From positions 1 through 9,447 of the forward strand of contig JAEYQZ010000203.1 of assembly GCA_023409695.1 (NCBI GenBank): a DNA stretch of 9,447 nt. Reading direction: 5' to 3'. This document shows positions 1 to 6,496 of this stretch, in pieces. The translations under genes and the position numbers were made by a program. The notes below the pieces were generated by a model, which was given only the letters and a program-made list of their open reading frames with translations, was not told the origin of the DNA and made no database searches. How positions within the stretch are numbered: position 1 is the stretch's first letter; the number at the start of each line of letters is the position of its first letter. The stretch comes from Methanobacteriota archaeon (lineage in GTDB: Archaea > Methanobacteriota > Methanobacteria > Methanobacteriales > Methanobacteriaceae).

Positions 1-2
1 TT

Positions 3-935
3 GCAACTGTATGGCCCATAATACTTATGATACTTAATCTTAAGGGTATAAGGGAAGCATCTGGTGCAAATAATGCGCTTGTTGCGTTGAAAATTATAGC
101 ATTACTAGTTTTTATTGTAGTAGGTAGTTATTTTATCTTATCTAATGGTAATTACTCCAATTATCATCCATTTTTCCCTCAAGGGATTAAAGGGACGCTT
201 TCAGGTGCAGCAATAATCTTTTTTGCATTTATAGGGTTTAATACCATTGCAATAGTTTCTGAAGAGGTAAGGAATCCTGGAAAAAATGTGCCGAGAGCCA
301 TACTTTATGCATTTGCTATATGTACGTTACTTTACATTGGGGTTTCACTGATTGCAGTTGGTTTAGTAAATTGGCAAATTTTAGGTACATCTGCAGCGCC
401 TATTGAGACTGCCCTAAAAGTTGCAACAAATAATTTACTGATCCTGGAATTTGTTGCCATATCTGCACTTTTTGCAACCACTTCTGTGATTCTTGCTTCC
501 ATTATTGGAGGTTCAAGAGCTTTATTTTCCATGTCCAGAAAAGAAGTACTTCCCAAAGCATTTTCCAGGATCTCAAAGGGAGGGGTACCTATATTTACAG
601 TAGTTATAACAGGTATTGCAATATCAGTTATTGTAGTTATAGTTTCAGGTAATCTTGATGTTTTAGCATCCATTTTCAATTTAGGGACTTTGATAACATT
701 CTTTTTTATAAATTTAAGTCTTATACAGCTTAGGAGGAATTGGCCAGATGTTAAAAGAGAATTTAAAGTCCCATTTTATCCAGTAACACCCATTTTAGGC
801 ATTATAAGTTGTATTGGCTTAGCGTTTTATTTAAATCCCACCGCAGTTATATACGGAGGTTCATGGATCATTATCGGTATCATATTATATTTCTTAAACA
901 GGTGGCGTATCCAAAGAAAACAAACAAATGAATAA
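3..935 (+). CDS. APC-family amino acid permease, C-terminal part (5' end outside window)
   Basis: This is an integral membrane transporter of the amino acid-polyamine-organocation superfamily, which moves amino acids across the cytoplasmic membrane. The frame is open from the left edge of the window, so the ATG at 27 is an internal Met and the true start lies upstream. About 310 residues are visible, out of a usual 430-500. Seven or so hydrophobic segments can be seen. The conserved APC stretch FFAFIGFNTIAIVSEE followed by VRNPGKNVPRAI, near visible residues 70-100, corresponds to the transmembrane segment 6 and loop motif of CAT/YfnA-like permeases. A second typical element, GGSRALFSMSRKEVLP, follows near residue 170. 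The protein ends with a short basic tail after the last membrane segment. The substrate cannot be told from sequence alone. It appears intact at its 3' end and belongs to the host chromosome rather than the element to the right. Confidence 0.9.
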   Translation, partial: ATVWPIILMILNLKGIREASGANNALVALKIIALLVFIVVGSYFILSNGNYSNYHPFFPQGIKGTLSGAAIIFFAFIGFNTIAIVSEEVRNPGKNVPRAILYAFAICTLLYIGVSLIAVGLVNWQILGTSAAPIETALKVATNNLLILEFVAISALFATTSVILASIIGGSRALFSMSRKEVLPKAFSRISKGGVPIFTVVITGIAISVIVVIVSGNLDVLASIFNLGTLITFFFINLSLIQLRRNWPDVKREFKVPFYPVTPILGIISCIGLAFYLNPTAVIYGGSWIIIGIILYFLNRWRIQRKQTNE

Positions 936-1015
936 TATTCAAGATTTAATCAAAATACCAACCTAAAAGGTGCGAATTGCAGAGGCCATATGATATGAAT
1001 TTGAAAATCTATAGT

Positions 1016-1025
1016 AGAGGTGATT
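1016..1025 (+). promoter_or_regulatory. Ribosome binding site of the 164-residue gene
   Basis: The sequence AGAGGTGATT sits just ahead of the ATG at 1028. It contains GGTGAT, the classic methanogen Shine-Dalgarno complementary to the 16S rRNA 3' end. It fixes 1028 as the start of the following gene. Confidence 0.7.
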
Positions 1026-1027
1026 GA

Positions 1028-1522
1028 ATGACTAAATTTGAAGAACTTTGTGAAATTTATACCAATGCAGAGAATGATTTTTATAATTACAAGTGGAAAT
1101 GTATAGATTTTGCAAAAAAGATAGGAAATGAAGTTGCAAATTATTTAGGATGTAAAACAGAAGATATACAATATTACTCATATGATAAAGAAGGCAATCC
1201 TAACGAGGTACACCACCGAGATGCCTTATTTTTAAGAAAAGACACATTCTGGCACTATGGCATGGGGATTAATCTGTATATACTGGGTAATAAAGACCCT
1301 TCTATGTCACGTCAATTTGAAATGGCTATTAAAGGAAAAAAGAAGAGTTTTATTGTTCTATTTCCCAAACTAAATGAAAAATTTACAATTAATCCTAATA
1401 AACCTGAAGATTTCCAGCCAGTTAATGATTTAATCTTTAATGACATTAAAGATCATTTTGAAAATCAACTTGAAAAGTTTCTAAAACAGGAATCAGTAGA
1501 ACATTATCCAGAATATATATGA
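1028..1522 (+). CDS. Hypothetical protein, 164 residues
   Basis: I do not recognise this family. The start is well supported by a GGTGAT ribosome binding site. The protein is soluble, with no signal peptide or membrane segment. It is rich in Tyr, Phe, Lys and Asn and has a charged C-terminal region (residues about 130-160) that is likely helical. The central part, with HHRDALFLRKDTFWHYG at about residues 63-80 followed by a predicted strand (INLYILG), suggests a mixed alpha/beta fold. A second strand-like segment, KKSFIVLFPK, follows at about 104-113. It lies 92 nt after the permease gene and points towards tyrA, with about 135 nt between the convergent ends. No function is proposed. Confidence 0.75.
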   Translation: MTKFEELCEIYTNAENDFYNYKWKCIDFAKKIGNEVANYLGCKTEDIQYYSYDKEGNPNEVHHRDALFLRKDTFWHYGMGINLYILGNKDPSMSRQFEMAIKGKKKSFIVLFPKLNEKFTINPNKPEDFQPVNDLIFNDIKDHFENQLEKFLKQESVEHYPEYI

Positions 1523-1631
1523 TGTATAAAAAATGATCCAGCTGGAATAAACAGATTTAACGTCTAAATTATTTGTCAGTAGTTCTATATTCCAAATTAA
1601 TTATTTAGATATCTTTAGATTAAGCATGTAA

Positions 1632-1652
1632 ACAAAAAAGATTTAAAAAATA
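1632..1652 (-). terminator. T-tract terminator after tyrA
   Basis: Read on the minus strand, the DNA just past the tyrA stop gives two T runs (ATTTTTTAAAT then CTTTTTTG). Oligo-T runs without a hairpin are the usual intrinsic termination signal in archaea. Confidence 0.55.
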
Positions 1653-1657
1653 ATTAC

Positions 1658-2962
1658 TCAACGTATGACCCCTCCAAACCCTTTCAGTAAGCTTTCAACA
1701 TCAAACCGAGCATCAGAGTTTATAACTTCATACTTAATAGTAACGCTTACCTCTCCAGATGATATCTGGCTTCCATGATATATATCCTCAATTGAAGCAT
1801 TGATTACTCCTTTTAAGCCATCAATTGTATTTACAATAATATCTGGACTGCAGTTTTCGGGAAATACAGCTGAAACAGAGTAAGTCTTATGGGGATAATT
1901 TTCAATCTTCCACTTGTATATTTCTTTATCACTTAATACTTCTACATTAGATAATTTAAGCTTTGTTTCTTTGTCATTAATGTTTAAAGTTAAAAAATCA
2001 TGAGATAATTCTCTCAAAATTCCAATATGTACTTTTCCAGAGTATATATGCCTTAAACCTACTTCGTTACCTATAGAATTTTTAAGGATATTAACTTCCT
2101 CAGTTAAAGCAGATATTGCCTTATCAGACCTTCCCAGGGCAGCTTCCAGATCATCCATGTGTTTTGCAGCAGATCCCATAACCTTCACAAACTCTTCTTC
2201 ATTTCCACTTGAAAGCATTTTATTAAGCTCTTTGTAAATGGAAATAAATGTTTCATGGGTTTTTTTAGTATATCTGTTATGGGTTTGTATTGAATAGTAA
2301 AGGTAAGGATTTTGGGCTACAATCCTTGCAATCATATCAACCATAAGATCATAAACAGGACTTGCAAAATTTCGAGACTCTTTAATATCCACATCAAGCC
2401 TTTCTATAGTTGCTGCAATACTTATATAAGCTAAATGAGTTAGGCCCTGCACAATACTCATCATCTGATCATGTATCTCAGGAGTTGTAACTATTATGCG
2501 TGCATTTTCTTCATCAAAGAAATTATAAACCTTATTATACCATTTACCCTTAGTAGTAGGTGTAACTACAATAACCTGGCCATCTAAAGACCGTATTCTT
2601 GGGCCAAACATTGGATGGATAGGTAAAACTTCAACACCTTGAGGAGCATATTCCTGCATAATCTGGGAGGGTTCTTCTTTTACAGAAGTAACGTCCATAA
2701 TTAAAGAGCCTTTTTTCATAACAGGAGCTACTTCTTTTATAGTAGACTGTGTAACATCTATTGGAACTGAAACTATAACTATATCTGCCTGTGATGCTGC
2801 ACTGGTATTGCTGCTGGTATAACCAACTCCCAATTTTTTTGAAACCCTTTCTCCAGCTGTTTCATCTCTTCCAGTTATAGTGATATCAAATCCTTTGCTT
2901 TTTAAAAATCTAGCAATCCACTCACCTAATCCCCGTGTGCCCCCAATTACTGCAATTTTCAA
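1658..2962 (-). CDS. tyrA: Prephenate dehydrogenase with C-terminal regulatory-type domain
   Basis: The enzyme oxidatively decarboxylates prephenate to 4-hydroxyphenylpyruvate with NAD(P)+, the committed step to tyrosine, in the cytoplasm. Residues 1-30 form the dinucleotide-binding start, with the glycine-rich turn GGTRGLG at 7-13. The segment SVPIDV at 65-70 and MDVTSVKEEP at 89-98 are typical of the TyrA NAD domain. HPMFGP at 116-121 matches the conserved His region of TyrA enzymes. QGLTH, ending at His176, begins the helical dimerisation domain. Residues about 300-434 form an extra domain with a ferredoxin-like pattern that could bind an effector. At 434 residues it is longer than bacterial one-domain TyrA (about 280-310). 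The start is a TTG: a stop lies six codons upstream in frame, and GGAG sits 8 nt ahead. The gene stands alone, convergent to the 164-residue gene. Confidence 0.92.
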   Translation of the reverse strand: MKIAVIGGTRGLGEWIARFLKSKGFDITITGRDETAGERVSKKLGVGYTSSNTSAASQADIVIVSVPIDVTQSTIKEVAPVMKKGSLIMDVTSVKEEPSQIMQEYAPQGVEVLPIHPMFGPRIRSLDGQVIVVTPTTKGKWYNKVYNFFDEENARIIVTTPEIHDQMMSIVQGLTHLAYISIAATIERLDVDIKESRNFASPVYDLMVDMIARIVAQNPYLYYSIQTHNRYTKKTHETFISIYKELNKMLSSGNEEEFVKVMGSAAKHMDDLEAALGRSDKAISALTEEVNILKNSIGNEVGLRHIYSGKVHIGILRELSHDFLTLNINDKETKLKLSNVEVLSDKEIYKWKIENYPHKTYSVSAVFPENCSPDIIVNTIDGLKGVINASIEDIYHGSQISSGEVSVTIKYEVINSDARFDVESLLKGFGGVIR

Positions 2963-2968
2963 GGAAAA

Positions 2969-2974
2969 ATCTCC
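2969..2974 (-). promoter_or_regulatory. Ribosome binding site deciding the TTG start of tyrA
   Basis: On the minus strand GGAGAT precedes the TTG codon, with 8 nt between GGAG and the start. An in-frame TGA lies at 2978-2980, so no upstream start exists. The TTG is therefore the start. Confidence 0.75.
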
Positions 2975-3000
2975 AATTCATTTTTTTAATATAATTAGAT

Positions 3001-3010
3001 TTATTTTATA
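3001..3010 (-). promoter_or_regulatory. Possible TATA box of tyrA
   Basis: The minus strand reads TATAAAATAA here. Archaeal start sites usually lie about 25-27 nt downstream of the box centre. That would place the transcript start near 2979, giving a short leader that still contains the ribosome binding site. Another TATA-like stretch at 3031-3038 is an alternative. Confidence 0.45.
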
Positions 3011-3020
3011 CTCTTCTTTT

Positions 3021-3440
3021 ATGCTTACCTTATATAAAAAAATAGTTAAATTAGCGAAAATTTTCCAGTTAATTCTTACAAATCTGTTATTTGGGATTAT
3101 CCCCTACTTTCTGTGTGATATATCCCACAAAGAACCTGACCAATATATAATAACATGTGAAAATAACTTAAAAATCATTATGTTAAAAAATAAAGGTATA
3201 AAGACACTTATTTCCGAATTATATTTTAATAGTAAAGTAATAACTGATATAAATCAAAATGAAATTTTAGATAATACTAAAACACACCATATATTCTTTA
3301 ATAATACAGTAGCAACATCTTTTATTTTTTTAGTTGATTTTGTGTTTATTATAATACAAAATCAGTTTATCCCCAAATTTATGGGGGATTTTACAAGATC
3401 TCGACTACAAAAGCAAGTAATTCATTATCAAGATTTGTAA
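3021..3440 (+). other. Doubtful 139-residue open frame between tyrA and the receiver gene
   Basis: An open frame runs from inside the opposite strand of tyrA to a TAA at 3438-3440. The first ATG outside tyrA is at 3021. The conceptual protein has two hydrophobic stretches (about residues 16-33 and 105-122) and few Ala or Gly. It has no recognisable domain, and no ribosome binding site precedes the ATG. The length of the open stretch is surprising for such AT-rich DNA, which is the only argument in favour. The weak start and odd composition argue against. It could be a decayed or fast-evolving gene, or chance. The rest of the 2963-3520 gap holds the tyrA promoter and the leader of the receiver gene; I see nothing else there. 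Confidence 0.25.
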
Positions 3441-3508
3441 TAGGTAAAATATACAATTAACAGAGTAATTAAAGTTAAAGAGCTTAAATACGCTCAAATT
3501 TAGGTTAC

Positions 3509-3515
3509 AGGAGGA
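3509..3515 (+). promoter_or_regulatory. Ribosome binding site deciding the GTG start of the receiver gene
   Basis: AGGAGGA is followed by a 5-nt spacer and GTG at 3521. It is a near-perfect Shine-Dalgarno and explains the choice of the non-ATG start, which gives the usual receiver N-terminus. Confidence 0.8.
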
Positions 3516-3520
3516 ATTCA

Positions 3521-3967
3521 GTGCCAGATGAAAAAATTCTGATAGTTGAGGATGAGATCATCGTTGCAATGGCTTTAGAACAAAAACTGCTAGATTTAGA
3601 GTATGTTATAGTGGATACTGTTAGCACCGGCGAAGATGCAGTTAAATGTGCTAATCAGTTAAAACCAGATTTAATATTAATGGATATAATTTTAAAAGGG
3701 AAAATGAATGGTATAGAAGCTGCAACGCAGATAAAAAATAAATTAGATATCCCCATAATTTATGTGACTGCATATTCTTACAGTGAAATAACAAAGCATG
3801 TTCCCCTAATAGAACCCTATGAATATTTAGTTAAACCATTCAAAAAAAGTGAATTGAATAATCATATTAAAATGTCTCTTTCCAACCATAAAGCAAAAAA
3901 GATGGAAAATATCAACAAAAAAACATTAAATAAATTTCAGGGCTTTGTTAGAGCAGCAAAACACTAA
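3521..3967 (+). CDS. Stand-alone response regulator receiver protein (CheY-like)
   Basis: This is a phospho-acceptor protein of two-component signalling. It would receive a phosphoryl group from a histidine kinase in the cytoplasm. All receiver landmarks are present: the acidic pair at Glu10/Asp11 (LIVEDE), the phospho-acceptor Asp55 (LILMDI), Thr83 (IYVTAY) and Lys105 in the LVKPF motif. The domain occupies residues 5-120. A short Lys- and Asn-rich tail of about 28 residues follows, and there is no DNA-binding output domain. The KGKMNG insertion after Asp55 and the EYLVKPFKKSEL ending are typical of the receivers that accompany PAS-containing kinases in methanogens. No kinase gene is next to it, so the partner is encoded elsewhere. 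This appears to be the last chromosomal gene before the junction with the element. Confidence 0.92.
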   Translation: MPDEKILIVEDEIIVAMALEQKLLDLEYVIVDTVSTGEDAVKCANQLKPDLILMDIILKGKMNGIEAATQIKNKLDIPIIYVTAYSYSEITKHVPLIEPYEYLVKPFKKSELNNHIKMSLSNHKAKKMENINKKTLNKFQGFVRAAKH

Positions 3968-4018
3968 ATTTTATTTAAATAATTAAAATCTAAGGTAGAT
4001 TATACATAGAATCTTTCA

Positions 4019-4041
4019 ATTTAGGGCTTACTTACCTAAAT
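4019..4041. repeat. Perfect 7-bp inverted repeat, 9-nt loop
   Basis: ATTTAGG and CCTAAAT face each other across GCTTACTTA, 52 nt past the receiver gene stop. It can form a hairpin in RNA or bind a dimeric protein. It is the first of several inverted repeats in the non-coding stretch 3968-4265. Confidence 0.6.
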
Positions 4042-4044
4042 CCA

Positions 4045-4059
4045 ATTCTCATGCGGAAT
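4045..4059 (+). repeat. Direct repeat copy 1, ATTCTCATGCGGAAT
   Basis: The 15-bp motif recurs at 4128-4142 with a single C/T change. Its ends are inverted (AATTC at 4044-4048 and GAATT at 4056-4060) around the 7-bp centre TCATGCG. Inverted arms around a 6-8 bp centre are also the form of a tyrosine recombinase core site, so it may be an attachment site. That role is inference. Confidence 0.5.
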
Positions 4060-4089
4060 TCATTATTTTATGATAAATTATAACTTAAA

Positions 4090-4110
4090 ACACATACCTT
4101 AAGGTTGTGT
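4090..4110. repeat. Inverted repeat ACACA(T)ACC-TTAA-GGTTGTGT
   Basis: An 8-bp stem with one bulged T and a TTAA loop. The inner ten bases, ACCTTAAGGT, are a perfect palindrome. It lies between the two 15-bp direct repeats. Confidence 0.5.
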
Positions 4111-4127
4111 AAAATAATGTAGTTTAT

Positions 4128-4142
4128 ATTCTCATGTGGAAT
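4128..4142 (+). repeat. Direct repeat copy 2, ATTCTCATGTGGAAT
   Basis: This copy starts 83 bp after the start of copy 1. The inverted arms are longer here: ATATTC at 4126-4131 pairs with GAATAT at 4139-4144. The base next to the core changed on both sides relative to copy 1 (A/T to T/A), so pairing is kept. The 7-bp centre is TCATGTG. Confidence 0.5.
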
Positions 4143-4159
4143 ATCCTGTCTTTAGGATA
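4142..4159. repeat. Perfect 6-bp inverted repeat TATCCT/AGGATA
   Basis: The stem closes a 6-nt loop (GTCTTT) and touches the second 15-bp repeat. A related TCATGCG heptamer occurs again at 4175-4181, followed by TGTC-A-GACA at 4184-4192. I found no gene and no tRNA in 3968-4265. Confidence 0.45.
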
Positions 4160-4220
4160 ACCCATAATATAATATCATGCGCGTGTCAGACATAGAGCAG
4201 CTTAAAATGCATAATTAAAG

Positions 4221-4240
4221 ATTAAATATAAAATAAAAAA
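4221..4240 (-). terminator. T-tract terminator after the 50-residue gene
   Basis: On the minus strand this reads as a run of T broken by A (TTTTTTATTTTATATTTAAT), starting 26 nt past the stop codon of the small gene. This is the usual form of an archaeal intrinsic terminator. Confidence 0.45.
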
Positions 4241-4265
4241 TTGTATTTAAATTAGAATGAAGTTT

Positions 4266-4418
4266 TTATATCTCAATAGCCCTAATTTCTTTCTTCTTAG
4301 CTCCTCCAGCTATACCTTCAATAGCATCCAAAAGATCCAGGACTCTATCGTTTTTAAAAACATTTCCAAAACCTTCAAACTCGGAGGTATTTTTTAAAAA
4401 TAGACCTTTTCTTTTCAT
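4266..4418 (-). CDS. Small protein of 50 residues, divergent from the integrase
   Basis: I do not recognise this protein. It starts MKRKGLFLKN and ends KKKEIRAIEI, with a probable amphipathic helix in the middle (DRVLDLLDAIEGIAG, about residues 25-39) between basic ends. GAGAGGT precedes the ATG by 6 nt. The codons read cleanly to a TAA followed by a T-rich terminator, so a real gene is likely despite its size. The gene diverges from the integrase and shares a promoter region of about 70 bp with it. By position it could be an excision factor or a regulator of integration, as small genes next to integrases often are. No helix-turn-helix or RHH pattern is visible, so this stays inference. Confidence 0.6.
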   Translation of the reverse strand: MKRKGLFLKNTSEFEGFGNVFKNDRVLDLLDAIEGIAGGAKKKEIRAIEI

Positions 4419-4430
4419 AGAGGTACCTCT
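4419..4430. promoter_or_regulatory. 12-bp perfect palindrome overlapping a ribosome binding site
   Basis: AGAGGTACCTCT equals its own reverse complement and abuts the ATG of the 50-residue gene. Half of it is that gene's Shine-Dalgarno. A dimeric DNA-binding protein bound here would sit in the start region of the small gene and about 30 bp from the integrase TATA box. Confidence 0.5.
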
Positions 4431-4460
4431 CTCGTTTAATGAAACATCTTATAAGTTACC

Positions 4461-4468
4461 TTTATAAA
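4461..4468 (+). promoter_or_regulatory. TATA box of the integrase, possibly bidirectional
   Basis: TTTATAAA is centred about 27 nt ahead of the integrase ATG, so transcription would begin at or next to the start codon and give a leaderless mRNA. This fits the lack of any Shine-Dalgarno. The box is self-complementary. On the minus strand it would start transcripts near 4438 and give the 50-residue gene a 20-nt leader holding its ribosome binding site. A second palindromic box, CTTATAAG, lies at 4448-4455. Confidence 0.6.
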
Positions 4469-4491
4469 AAAGTTTACATATAAAATATGTA

Positions 4492-5721
4492 ATGACAACT
4501 AAAAAATTTATGAAAAAAGTGGAAAATGATCCAATTTTCGATACTTTTTGTTCCAATAGAGGTTTATCAGAAAGAACAAGGGAATTATATATAAATAACT
4601 TAAAAAAATACGTAGATTTCACAGATAAGTCATTAACAGAACTATTAGAAGAAGCAGAAGCAGAAGAAGATGAACAAATAAGATACCGTAAACGAAAAAT
4701 AAGTAAATACCTAAATGATTTTAAATTACATTTAGATAGCTTAAATTATTCTCATGCTTACAAAACTCAAATTATGACGCAAGTAAAAGCATTTTATAAT
4801 GAGTTTGATATACAACTTCCAAGACCTAAACAAAGAAAAAGTAGAAATTTACGCAAAAATGAGACAATAGATGAACTACCTACGATGGATGAAATAAAAA
4901 AATTCTTAAATCACTGTAATAGCTGCTACAGAGCAATTATAACATTAGCATTAAGTTCAGGCATGGGTAGATCAGAAATAGCCAGTTTAACATTTAAACA
5001 TTTATATGATGCTCTAGGAATTGATCTGTATCCCGAAACAATACCCGAGATTCTAAAAGAAATTAAAGCAAAAGAGAATTATATACCAATATGGAATATA
5101 GAACGGGTTAAAACAGGAAATCAATTTTTTACATATAGTTCTCCTGAAAATTTAGATTATATTAGTGATTATTTAGATGAATTACTTTATAAACATCCAG
5201 AATATGAGCCTAAACCTGAGGACACTCTTTTTAGAACATTAAGACTTAATACTCCTTTAAAACCTAAAAACATGAGTGTATCTATATTTAAGATAAATCA
5301 TGAACATGGTTTCAGAAAAAAGATAGTTAACAATTATTGTGTTATACACATACATACTCTGCGTAAATACTTTGCTACAACACTAGAGAAGAATAAAGTA
5401 CCTCATTTAGTAACTAGATGGTTATTAGGACATAGTATAGATAACACTACAAGTGCATATTTTAAAGCGGACCCTGAAACCATTAAAAAAGACTATTTAG
5501 CAGTTGTAGATGAATTATCTACTAAAGAGGTTAAAGTCAAAGAAATTACAACTGAAGGTTATGATAAAATTCTGGGAGAATTAGAGAAAGAACGTGAAAT
5601 CAGGGATAAGGAAAATAAAGTAAAGGATAAAGAAATGGATCAGATGAGAAAGAAACAGAAATTAATGGATGAAATGCTCAAAAAATTGATGGAAAAACAG
5701 TTAAAAAATGAAGGCTCTTAA
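4492..5721 (+). CDS. int: Tyrosine recombinase / integrase
   Basis: This is a site-specific recombinase that would insert and excise the element at its attachment site through a covalent 3'-phosphotyrosine. Residues about 10-110 form the helical SAM-like DNA-binding domain. The catalytic domain follows at about 125-345 with every expected residue: Arg160 (SGMGRSEIASL), Lys207 (RVKTGN), His288 and Arg291 (HTLRKYF), His314 (LLGHS) and Tyr323 (TSAYFKAD). A charged C-terminal region of about 55 residues, rich in Lys, Glu and Met, looks like a coiled coil and goes beyond the minimal domain. A codon repeat near residues 53-61 encodes EEAEAEEDE in the N-terminal domain. The ORF is intact with no interrupted halves, unlike SSV-type integrases split by integration. 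The mRNA is probably leaderless. It ends 13 nt from the convergent cysteine-rich gene. Confidence 0.95.
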   Translation: MTTKKFMKKVENDPIFDTFCSNRGLSERTRELYINNLKKYVDFTDKSLTELLEEAEAEEDEQIRYRKRKISKYLNDFKLHLDSLNYSHAYKTQIMTQVKAFYNEFDIQLPRPKQRKSRNLRKNETIDELPTMDEIKKFLNHCNSCYRAIITLALSSGMGRSEIASLTFKHLYDALGIDLYPETIPEILKEIKAKENYIPIWNIERVKTGNQFFTYSSPENLDYISDYLDELLYKHPEYEPKPEDTLFRTLRLNTPLKPKNMSVSIFKINHEHGFRKKIVNNYCVIHIHTLRKYFATTLEKNKVPHLVTRWLLGHSIDNTTSAYFKADPETIKKDYLAVVDELSTKEVKVKEITTEGYDKILGELEKEREIRDKENKVKDKEMDQMRKKQKLMDEMLKKLMEKQLKNEGS

Positions 5722-5734
5722 ATACTTTAAGCAA

Positions 5735-6496
5735 CTACCTACGCCAAATCTCTCTTTTCATTCTTTCAATATCCCCCATTTCCTCTTTAATAGTTTCTTT
5801 TCTGTGATAACTAGTTTCAACTGTTCCAAAACATCCAGGAGGTCCGTATCCATCTAAATTGTTTTTTTGCATTTCTTCCTGAGTCATTTTTCTCAATTTT
5901 TTAATCATTTTATGAAAAGCATTAAGCCTTTTTCTCTCTTTTTCTTCATAGCAAATGGATTTATATTTATGATTGTTATTAAGTGCAAAATAAGGAGATT
6001 TGCATCCACAACCACAGGTTTTAAGATAAATATCCCATTGTAATTCGGGGATTGATGTGTTATCCTTAAACTTCTTTTCAATGATATTTAGCACATTTTC
6101 AAACAAATTATTTAATTCAATAGATATATCAAAATTTTTCAATGATATATCCAAAATTGGTGCTAAAATTTTAATTTTCTCTTCCTGCAAGGTATAAGTA
6201 AATTCAATTTCTGGTTTTCCAGTTATTTTATTCTGTTCTAATTGTTTGCATTTTATATTTCCTACAAGATTTGTTGGAAGTGAATGATGCTTTTCTCTAA
6301 GTATTTGGGCGGTTAAATCTTGACGACAATAATTACATGCTCTGGTATTTTTTACAGCTTTAAAAGTTTCTCCACACATTATACAGGATTTGCCTTCGTT
6401 TTGTACTTTCAAAAGGTCACTATCTGGATCTATTTTTCTCATAATATTTTTATTATGCTGCAGCAGACCCTGATTAGTTCTTATTTTTTGTACCAT
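5735..6496 (-). CDS. Cysteine-rich, probable zinc-binding protein, 253 residues
   Basis: I do not recognise the family. Residues 38-57 form a zinc-ribbon-like site with two CxxC pairs, Cys38/Cys41 (CIMC) and Cys54/Cys57 (CNYC). A second cysteine cluster is at 161-165 (TCGCGCKSP), with Cys182 nearby. The region between (about 95-150) is mixed and acidic. Residues 184-250 are highly charged and likely helical. No catalytic motif, signal peptide or membrane segment is seen. The start ATG has no Shine-Dalgarno, but CTTTAAATAA on the minus strand at 6521-6530 would give a nearly leaderless transcript. The gene sits between integrase and replication operon on the opposite strand, so it is probably element cargo, perhaps nucleic-acid binding. 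That role is a guess from the zinc sites and the location. Confidence 0.75.
   Translation of the reverse strand: MVQKIRTNQGLLQHNKNIMRKIDPDSDLLKVQNEGKSCIMCGETFKAVKNTRACNYCRQDLTAQILREKHHSLPTNLVGNIKCKQLEQNKITGKPEIEFTYTLQEEKIKILAPILDISLKNFDISIELNNLFENVLNIIEKKFKDNTSIPELQWDIYLKTCGCGCKSPYFALNNNHKYKSICYEEKERKRLNAFHKMIKKLRKMTQEEMQKNNLDGYGPPGCFGTVETSYHRKETIKEEMGDIERMKREIWRR

Noticed and set aside
332..679. Minus-strand open frame of 115 codons
   Set aside because: It lies wholly within the permease gene on the opposite strand, and its composition follows from that gene.
1537..1546. Perfect palindrome TCCAGCTGGA after the 164-residue gene
   Set aside because: It is only 10 bp between convergent gene ends, with no repeat copy and no T tract. 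Chance is likely.
2880..3020. Extension of the doubtful plus-strand frame back to an ATG at 2880
   Set aside because: This part is antisense to the start of tyrA, which is strongly supported, and has no ribosome binding site.
3369..3389. ATCCCC/GGGGAT hairpin upstream of the receiver gene
   Set aside because: A 6-bp stem inside AT-rich DNA and inside a possible open frame. It is too far from the receiver start to assign a role.
3968..4491. Search for a tRNA gene or tRNA 3' fragment as integration target
   Set aside because: No T-arm pattern or acceptor-stem pairing could be found by eye on either strand.
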